Shown here: positions 9,988 through 15,518 of the stretch, in pieces
How positions within the stretch are numbered: the stretch's first letter is position 1
Layout of the letters: each line of letters opens with the position of its first letter
Source of the DNA: Oehlia diaphana
Taxonomy: Eukaryota; Glomeromycota; Glomeromycetes; Glomerales; Glomeraceae
Length of the DNA stretch: 15,518 nucleotides
Direction of reading: 5' to 3'
Assembly (NCBI GenBank): GCA_003833135.1
Contig: QZLH01001717.1
Location: 8,818 to 24,335 of the forward strand
The notes under the pieces: generated by a model
Seen by the model: only the letters and a program-made list of their open reading frames with translations
What the model was told of the DNA's origin: nothing
Database searches by the model: none
Made by a program: the position numbers and the translations under genes

Positions 9988-10453
9988 AATGTTGTGACTA
10001 AAATTAAAATTTAACTGAATTTAAAATTCAGATATGGAAATTTCTGAAAAAGTCGACTGAATTTTAAATTCAGACATTGGAATTTTATTTGAAATTAAAA
10101 TTCAGACATCTTAATTTCAGATAACCTCGTAACTGAACTTCAAATTTTATCTGAATTGAAATTCAGACATTCTAATTTCAGATAACCTCATATCTGAAAT
10201 TCCAATTTTATCTGAATTTGAAATTCAGATATTTTAATTTCAGATAACTTCGTATCTAAAATTCCAATTTTATCTGAATTTGAAATTTAGACATTTTAAT
10301 TTCAGTTAACCTCGTATCTGAAATCCCAATTTAACTGAATTTATATTCAGATACTTGAAGATCATATCTGAATTTAAATTTCAATCAGCTTTTCCAGAAA
10401 TTCCCGTATTTGAATTTTAAATTCAGTCAAATTTCAATTTCAGTTACAACAAT
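9988..10453. repeat. Foldback/MITE-like element made of ~62-bp units of palindromes
   Basis: The left end (from GTTGTGACTAAAATT at 9991) and the reverse complement of the right end (GTTGTAACTGAAATTG, ending near 10450) align over about 80 bp with few mismatches, giving long terminal inverted repeats. Between them a unit of about 62 bp is repeated roughly four to five times with divergence. Each unit holds two palindromes: TCTGAATTTGAAATTCAGA and AATTTCAGATA/TATCTGAAATT around ACCTCG. No coding capacity is seen. AAT trinucleotides flank both ends, a weak candidate target duplication. It is most simply a non-autonomous foldback element. Confidence 0.8.
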
Positions 10454-10843
10454 AACACTGTTAAATTTCTAAAATAATAAATAATCAATTCGCTTATTTT
10501 AATAAAAAAAATAATAATAAATTTATAAAGTGAAAAGGACTATACCTGATAAGAATTAAACGTTTCTTTATATATATATATATTTTATTAAAACTACAAG
10601 TATTTTTAAGATAAATGTGAACCGATTTTGGCCTATAATGAACTTTTTATTACTATAAACATTATATACCAACTTTATTATAAATTTTGCGATATTACAT
10701 ATAATGAAGTTTAATATCAATAAACCAGTCATACTTATTTATTCGTGATAAACCGATACCATCCTAATTCCAGCTGGAATTAACTTAGTCTCGGCCGGCA
10801 CTATTCAACGCAACAGACCACCTGATATCTCAGTAGTAATCGA
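10454..10843. promoter_or_regulatory. Upstream region of the small membrane-protein gene
   Basis: AT-rich DNA with a (TA)n run at about 10570-10583, then a sharply more GC-containing stretch from about 10765 to 10843 (with CCAGCTGG and CGGCCGGC) just before the ATG at 10844. The composition change directly upstream of an open frame is what a 5' untranslated leader or proximal promoter would show. No defined factor site is claimed. Confidence 0.35.
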
Positions 10844-11105
10844 ATGGCTGCTTCTGCTAAATTAAAAAAATTTCGTATCAGCATAATAAATGAATTAGAA
10901 CTCCTGACGCTTCAACTAGCTCTTATAGGTATAATGATTTACAAAATTCCCATAAAAAAATAAATAAAATAAATAAATTCATGAAACCATTACTGTAACA
11001 GGTTTCCTTTTATTATTATTTGTAGGAATACTGGTCTCTTTAAATTTGACAAATCCAGACGAACAAGCAAGTGAGAGCGGGGATACAAAATCAAATTTGG
11101 GATAA
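10844..11105 (+). CDS. Probable 62-residue single-pass membrane protein, two exons
   Basis: Exon 1 is 10844-10928 (ATG in CGAATGGCTG); the intron is 10929-11001 (GTATAA...TAACAG, 73 nt); exon 2 is 11002-11105, ending in TAA. Together they give 63 whole codons. The N-terminus is basic (AKLKKFR, residues 5-11) and is followed by a hydrophobic segment at about 25-42 (ALIGFLLLLFVGILVSL). The C-terminus is short and polar, rich in Ser, Asp and Glu. A basic N-terminus before a single span suggests the N-terminus faces the cytosol. An alternative in-frame acceptor at 11023-11025 would remove eight hydrophobic residues. The region is less AT-rich than its surroundings. I do not recognise the family; a small subunit of a membrane complex is a guess. 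Without the intron the frame stops after about 40 codons. Confidence 0.5.
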
Positions 11106-11628
11106 ATTGGTTAGATAAACGTATAGATGTTAAGGGATGGATCGTCACTTAAATAGGATAAAATGATAATTAATAATTATTTATTAATTAGTAAAAAAAA
11201 ACAATTAATTTTAGGGGCTTTATAATTAATAAAAAAAAAATTTTTCAGAATTTTTTGTTCTTTAATAAATTTTTTCTAATAAGTAAAAAAAAAACAATAT
11301 ACAATAACTTTCCTGTCCTAAAAGAGTTATTTTACAAACTTGTGTAAGCATTAAAAAGATTCAATGGAGATATCTTATGTGATACAAAATTAAGCATTTT
11401 ATTGGTCATATTATTGATTAAAAAAATCTTACCTAGTAATATTAAGTAATATATAAATATTTTTACTTAATTATATAGTAATATATATTAATTATAAAGT
11501 AAATAAAGGAATATATTATATATATCAATATGCAAATTTTATATAATCTTAATCTAATAAAATATTAATACTAATAATTAATGTCACCAGTTATTATTAG
11601 AGATTATATTACATTTAAATAATAAATT
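11106..11628. other. Intergenic, extremely AT-rich
   Basis: Homopolymer A and T runs and TATA-like repeats (for example around 11440-11530) between the small plus-strand gene and the 3' end of the minus-strand nuclease fragment. The genes on either side converge, so both transcript ends should lie here. Nothing else is seen. Confidence 0.6.
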
Positions 11629-12367
11629 CTAATATGAATAATTAGTTATTATTTCTCCTACAGATCTCCATAAAATATGTCGAAAACCAATTACTAAAAT
11701 AACAAATCCTTCTAATTTATTAGAATTTGATTTAGTTATTTTAATTCGTTTATCAAATATTCCTGAACTATAATAATCAATTGTTTTCCCTTTTGAAATA
11801 ATATTCATATATGATTTTAATTGATTAACTCCATTATTTAATATATCTTCTATACTAGTTTCATTATATTCTTTTGACCAGTATGTATATAATCTTTTTA
11901 ATAGAACTTTTTCATCCTCTTTTTCAATAATTTTATCTAGGTTTTCCAGATCATTTGTATTGAACATTTTTTTTTTGATTTTTTATTAAACCAACTAATG
12001 AGATGTATTTTAATTCCAAACTAACATTATTATTTCCAATTCCCTTTAAAATAAAAATATCTGAATATCCAAATCGACCAAATCCTTTTGGTTTTGTACC
12101 ATCCATTACTAATGATAGTTCAGGAATACAATATTTTAATGGTAAAAGGCTTTCAACAATTGCCTAGAGAACAGGCTCATCTGCAGAAAATAATGACATT
12201 TGTGATCTTGTTGATAGGAATGTTTTTAAAATTTCAATAAAAGGTATAATATTTCCAGAAACAAGATTTTCATATGCTGAAACAATAAGATTAGCATCAT
12301 TTACAACTTGCCTATATACTAATTTATCTTTATTTGTTCTAAAATTTGAATTTGTTTTGTTATAAAT
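11629..12367 (-). pseudogene. PD-(D/E)XK nuclease-like domain, broken
   Basis: Read on the minus strand from 12367 to the stop at 11631-11629. The core shows Asp in FGYSDIFILKG (codon 12061-12059), then 14 residues, then LELK with Glu (12016) and Lys (12010): the D-x(14)-E-x-K signature of PD-(D/E)XK nucleases. Downstream follow a charged helix (LENLDKIIEKEDEKVLLKR) and a hydrophobic segment, GFVILVIGFRHILWR. Lesions: an in-frame TAG before AIVESLLP (about 12171-12173); a run of ten A (plus-strand T run 11967-11976) that puts the C-terminal third one base out of frame; and probably one missing base just after the splice acceptor near 12360. The family is close to the PD-(D/E)XK proteins often paired with AAA-ATPase-like domains; nuclease modules of Crinkler-type effectors are an alternative. 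Family-level confidence is moderate. Confidence 0.7.
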
Positions 12368-12375
12368 CCTAATAA

Positions 12376-12622
12376 ATAGTTAACAATATACAAAAAAATT
12401 AATAATTAAAATAAATGCAAAAAAATATAATGAAAATATGATTATAATTTACCAGAAGAATCACTATTATTATCTCGTGCTCTTTTTAAATTTTCTTTTT
12501 GTTTATCAAGTTCTATAGTTAACAATATACAAAAAAAAATTAATAAATAAAATAAATGCAAAAAAATATAATGAAAATATCATAATTTACCAGAAGAATC
12601 ACTATTATTATCTTGTGCTCTT
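12376..12622 (-). repeat. Tandem duplication of an exon-intron segment
   Basis: Copies 12376-12484 and 12515-12622 (plus coordinates, about 109 and 108 bp) are nearly identical. On the minus strand each copy holds the end of an exon coding for (R)AR/QDNNSDSS and the whole following intron up to GTTAACTAT. Introns would be 12590-12513 and 12452-12368. The middle exon, 12512-12453 (60 nt), begins ELDKQKENLK and ends with the duplicated DNNSDSS. The near identity, introns included, points to a recent event. Confidence 0.85.
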
Positions 12623-12627
12623 GCACC

Positions 12628-12731
12628 CGTCATTTTACACCAAGTTCTGTTAATAAGAAGACATGAATAAGAGATATTTTATCATATTTTAGATCTTTTA
12701 ATACTAAATAAATAATGTCTTTATTTTCCAT
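12628..12731 (-). pseudogene. F-box-like N-terminal fragment with frame break
   Basis: An ATG at 12731-12729 opens MENKDIIYLVLKDLKYDKISLIH, and another frame then continues as CLLINRTWCKM (to about 12631). Together these resemble an F-box: Ile/Leu-rich helix, Lys-Asp, then the CLLxNRxWCxM end seen in many fungal F-box proteins, which recruit Skp1 in SCF ubiquitin ligases. The two halves are offset, consistent with a deletion of about 4 nt near 12675. The fragment runs straight into the duplicated DNNSDSS exon of the nuclease-like gene, so it may be the 5' end of the same broken gene or a fused remnant. Confidence 0.5.
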
Positions 12732-12846
12732 TTTTTAAAAAATAAAAACTGCCTTTTAGCGTGTTTAATTATAGTATATAGTAATGAAACATTAAAATGT
12801 AAAAAGATTTTCAATTGTCACCTTTCAAATTTATTATGACAAAAAA

Positions 12847-13988
12847 TCATTCCCAATTTTGTAATGCAATTAAATAAGTCATATTTATCATAGAATGACG
12901 TAATGTCCAAAATTTTTTTAATTTTTCTTTTTGTTTAACTCGTGAAACAATTTTTTCAGTCCAAATCTTATTAAAAGCTGATTCCAATGCTTCTCCTAAA
13001 GTATGCATTTCACTTCCTACATCATTATATATATAACAATTGTGAAATATAAGACGAATATCTTTGTATATTGATCATGCTCTAATTTTAAAATTATAGT
13101 AAATAAATCCATTGGATTTTTTATAATCTTGTTTGAAAATTCCTTTTCATCATATTTATAAAATGGATGGATATTAGACTTTTTATCAAGTTCTTGAAGA
13201 ATATTATAACAGAAATTAATGAGTTTAATGTTTTTATCTTTAACAGGAATTTTGATTATCCTTTTTGAGTGGGATGCAAATATGCAATTTTCTTTTTCAT
13301 ATTGATTTTTCTTTTCTTTTTTATATTTCTTGATAATTTCTTGCCAAAATGTTTGCAATCTTGTTGAATAATGCAATTGTTCTGTAATTATCTGTTATAA
13401 ACAAAGATTATTAGTAGTGCATTAAAAATTTTTATTTAGTTTTATTGGTGATAAAGAAGGTACATAGCAAGTTCCTCCTCCAGAACAAGCAGACTTTATC
13501 ACAGCAAAGTTAGTACACCTGAACTGAGAGCCTTGGGTCGGCTATTAGCTACCAAGGATGTCAAATCCAGTTTCCACCCTTCACCTAATAAAATAACAAA
13601 GTTAAGGCACCTGAATCTAAGAGCCTTGGGTTGGTTACCAAAGATGTCAAATCCAAGTTACCCTCCTTTTGCAAAATAAAAATCTGAACGCACCTTATCA
13701 TTAAAACCAGGGATAATTTTTCCTTCATTTATAAAATGAGCAATCCAAGTATTATTAAGTTCATTCCAATCATCAGAAAAAGTTGTATTATCTGAGAAAA
13801 TTGAAGTAACAATGATGTTATGGTAATTGTTTAAAAATCCCCAATATGATGCTTTATTATTCTGCTTTTCAATATAAGAAATAATGGCTAGAAAAATTAA
13901 AAATTGATTAGATATTAATAATATGGTAGTCTAAATATAATTTCCAGGACTTACCATTTTGGCCAAAATAGTTCTCAGATGTGCTCAT
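12847..13988 (-). pseudogene. Bromodomain protein gene, three exons, one frame break
   Basis: Exon 1 is 13988-13955 (ATG AGC ACA), exon 2 13887-13694 and exon 3 13391-12847. The introns (13954-13888 with GTAAGT...CTAG; 13693-13392 with GTGCGT...ACAG) join in phase. Exon 3 encodes a bromodomain: NILQELDKK helix, HPFYKY, the KNPMDLFTI PMD motif, then after a break NCYIYNDVGSEMHTLGEALE with the acetyl-lysine-binding Asn in YN. The break is at 13065-13062: the frame changes and roughly six to eight residues usual between QYT and DIRLIF are absent, so a deletion of about 20 nt is likely. The second frame runs 71 residues to TGA at 12849-12847. Total about 257 residues. If the break is real this is a pseudogene; a local assembly error is the alternative. 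Bromodomains read acetylated histones. Confidence 0.75.
13505..13676. repeat. Two-copy tandem repeat of higher GC content inside an intron
   Basis: Copies at 13505-13596 and 13597-13676 share CAAAGTTA...CACCTGAA, GAGCCTTGGGT, ACCAA-GATGTCAAATCCA and C-rich ends. They lie wholly within the 302-nt second intron of the bromodomain gene and are clearly less AT-rich than the flanks. This explains the unusual intron length. Origin unknown; a dispersed repeat is likely. Confidence 0.75.
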
Positions 13989-14000
13989 ATTAATTTAAAG

Positions 14001-14110
14001 TAAATGATAATTCAAAGAAAGTAAATGATAATTCAAAGTAAGTAAATGATAATTCAAAGCAAATAATAAATTCAAAGTAAGTAAATGATAATTCAAAGCA
14101 AATAATAATT
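14001..14110. repeat. 21-bp tandem repeat just upstream of the bromodomain gene
   Basis: The 17-mer TAAATGATAATTCAAAG occurs exactly at 14001, 14022, 14043 and 14082, with spacings of 21, 21 and 39 bp; the gap is filled by an 18-bp variant, and another variant follows at 14099. The array begins 13 bp upstream of the bromodomain ATG (minus strand, 13988), so it would be in its leader or core promoter. Confidence 0.9.
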
Positions 14111-14799
14111 AAATTTAATAATTTTATGATTTAGAATTGATGATTAATTTGGAAATTAATTTGGAATTGAATGAGTTGGTGATGGGAAAAGAGCCTTAAA
14201 TAAAAAAAATTCTCTGGTATATAATATGACTTGGATTGACATATTGAAATAACTAAGTGAAAATAATTGAATCTATTTTTTGTCACATTGATAAATACTG
14301 ATAAATAATCGAATCATTTTGCCAAATATGGCAAAATATAATTTTTGAGTTTTATTTTAATTTATATTTGTTTAGCAAGTGACTCAACTTTCATCAGTTT
14401 GACTCATTTGATATATAAATATTTATGGTTGATCTAGTATATGTAATAATTGTAATAAATATGTATGGTATTAATACCATTATTAGTATAGAACAAATAA
14501 TTTCCAGAATGTTCCTTGAAGGCTAGTCATCTTGAAGTTAATTTTCTTTTTTACTATTAATCATGTCTACATAATATATATGTAATATAAATCAATTTTA
14601 TTGTATCAAAATTTTTTTTTGATAAAACTTAATGTTTAATAAAATATTAATTATTAGCTTCTTATATACAAATATTTCATATTCATAAAGACAAGTTCTT
14701 TTTATGTATATTATATATATTGTATGCATTTATTTCTTTAAATTTATTAAATAAAAGTTAGATTTTTTACGGTGTACCGTTTAGACCAAAAGTGACAAA
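14111..14799. promoter_or_regulatory. Upstream/intergenic region with bZIP-type and heat-shock-type sites
   Basis: No gene is seen. Two identical TGACTCA sites (14380-14386 and 14400-14406), the Gcn4/AP-1 consensus, lie 20 bp apart. A TTC-nn-GAA-nn-TTC heat-shock-element core lies at 14502-14514, with a fourth GAA one base out of register. All are 390-530 bp upstream of the bromodomain ATG on the minus strand. Function is inferred from consensus only. Confidence 0.35.
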
Positions 14800-15140
14800 A
14801 TTATGAAAATCGAAATTTCGAAATTCTGAAATTTTGAAATTTCGGATTTTGAAATTTTTGATTTTTGAAATTTCCTTTTATGTGAAATTCCCTTTTATGG
14901 TAACGATCTACGTTACACAAATTTCCAAAAATGAGAATTTTGTGTTACGGAATTTCCTGTTTGGAAATTTGTGTTACAGAATTTCCTGTTTGGAAATTTG
15001 TGTAACGTCAATCACCACCATAAAGGGAATTACATATAAAAGGAAATTCGCAAAAGGAAATTTAAAATTTCAAAATTTCAATTTTCAAAATTTCAGTTTT
15101 CAAAATTTCAAAATTCATTTTCAATTTTTTGAAATTTGAA
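14800..15140. repeat. Second foldback repeat with 29-bp internal units
   Basis: The left arm (about 14867-14929) and right arm (about 14991-15064) are imperfect reverse complements: both show AAATTTCCTTTT(A/G), a TGGT-rich spacer and ACGTTACACAAATTTCC. They are bordered by GAAATTT/AAATTTC-rich sequence to 14810 and 15140. The centre has two 29-bp direct units (14942-14970 and 14971-14999; one mismatch) and the start of a third. Each unit contains AATTTCC-TGTTT-GGAAATT. No coding potential beyond repeat-derived open frames. Confidence 0.75.
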
Positions 15141-15518
15141 ATTTCCAAAAAAGGCAATTTCATCCAAGAATAAATGATCAGTCATCAAATTCATGATCTA
15201 ACATTCTTAGGTTGGATCACAATTTGACTGACCCAAATCATCCAATTGACCAAAATTTTTTATTTAGCAACTCAATAAAAAAATATTTTTCTTATAACCA
15301 TTTTATTCAAAAACTAGAATGTGCAGTATGCGGGGGACTTCGTCCCCCAATTGCTATTTACAAAAATTGGAAATTTATGAAGGTTTGTAGAATTATTAGT
15401 ATGAATTCTCATTTTAAAGTAGAATTAACTATATCTTATTTTTATTTTAATATTAAAATATTTTATTATAAAAATTAAAGTGTAAATAATAATTTTACAT
15501 TTATAAAGGTAAAGGTTG
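15141..15518. other. Right edge: open frame of uncertain value and intergenic DNA
   Basis: An 88-codon open frame (15212-15478, +) has no ATG at its start (it opens with TTG), shows no recognised domain, ends in an Ile/Phe/Tyr-rich tail typical of translated AT-rich DNA, and has a GC hairpin in its middle. The first part (DHNLTDPNHPIDQNF) looks more protein-like and could be the remnant of an exon. I would not annotate a gene here. Confidence 0.4.
15332..15348. repeat. Perfect GC-rich hairpin, 7-bp stem, TTC loop
   Basis: GGGGGAC-TTC-GTCCCCC in otherwise AT-rich DNA. Stem pairs are perfect. Flanks AGTATGC and AATTGC show no further pairing. It falls within a weak open frame, where it is read as CGGLRPP. 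It resembles the small GC-rich inverted repeats reported in fungal organellar and nuclear genomes; a mobile mini-hairpin is the inference. Confidence 0.8.

Noticed and set aside
9988..10453. CRISPR-like array
   Set aside because: Units are adjacent and palindromic with no unique spacers, the genome is eukaryotic in style, and there are no cas genes.
13505..13676. tRNA-derived SINE
   Set aside because: GTCAAATCC vaguely resembles a B box, but there is no A box at proper distance and no cloverleaf.
14834..15139. 101-codon plus-strand open frame
   Set aside because: It is the translation of the foldback repeat (periodic Phe/Lys/Asn), absent of any domain.
15212..15478. 88-codon open frame as a gene
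   Set aside because: No ATG start, GC hairpin in the middle and an AT-driven tail; kept only as an uncertain remnant.

Overview
The window looks like nuclear DNA of an arbuscular-mycorrhizal fungus of the Rhizophagus type. This is inferred from composition and gene families, not from a search. The DNA is very AT-rich, introns are mostly 60-100 bp with GT-AG (once GC-AG) borders, intergenic sequence is full of A/T runs, and the gene content is a large GTPase/VWA protein, a pogo/Tigger transposon, F-box and PD-(D/E)XK nuclease fragments and a bromodomain gene.

Layout. 1-6020 (+): 3' part of a large gene whose 22 visible exons can be joined into one frame of 1,451 residues. It has a beta-propeller-like N-terminal segment, a GBP/VLIG-like GTPase, a long Cys/His-rich region and a C-terminal VWA domain with a complete MIDAS. 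6021-6873: intergenic. 6876-9277: a 2.4-kb pogo/Tigger-like DNA transposon with matching termini and TA target duplication; its three-exon transposase is dead (three stops, a 5-bp tandem duplication, a probable deletion). 9988-10453: a foldback element built of short palindromes repeated about every 62 bp. 10844-11105 (+): a probable two-exon gene for a 62-residue single-pass membrane protein. 11629-12731 (-): a broken PD-(D/E)XK nuclease reading frame preceded by an F-box-like fragment, with an internal exon-intron duplication. 12847-13988 (-): a three-exon bromodomain gene with one frame break. 14001-14110: a 21-bp repeat just upstream of its ATG. 14800-15140: a second foldback repeat. 15332-15348: an isolated GC-rich hairpin.

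The genes do not form an operon or a visible joint system. The left end is an apparently intact gene of a multi-domain GTPase family; the right two thirds is a repeat-rich accessory region where transposon decay, exon duplication and gene fragments dominate. The points most worth following are the GTPase-Cys/His-VWA architecture, the in-frame GC-AG intron in its GTPase domain, the unusual charged insertion and PIP-like tail of the transposase, and the small membrane protein whose membrane span depends on which of two in-frame 3' splice sites is used.
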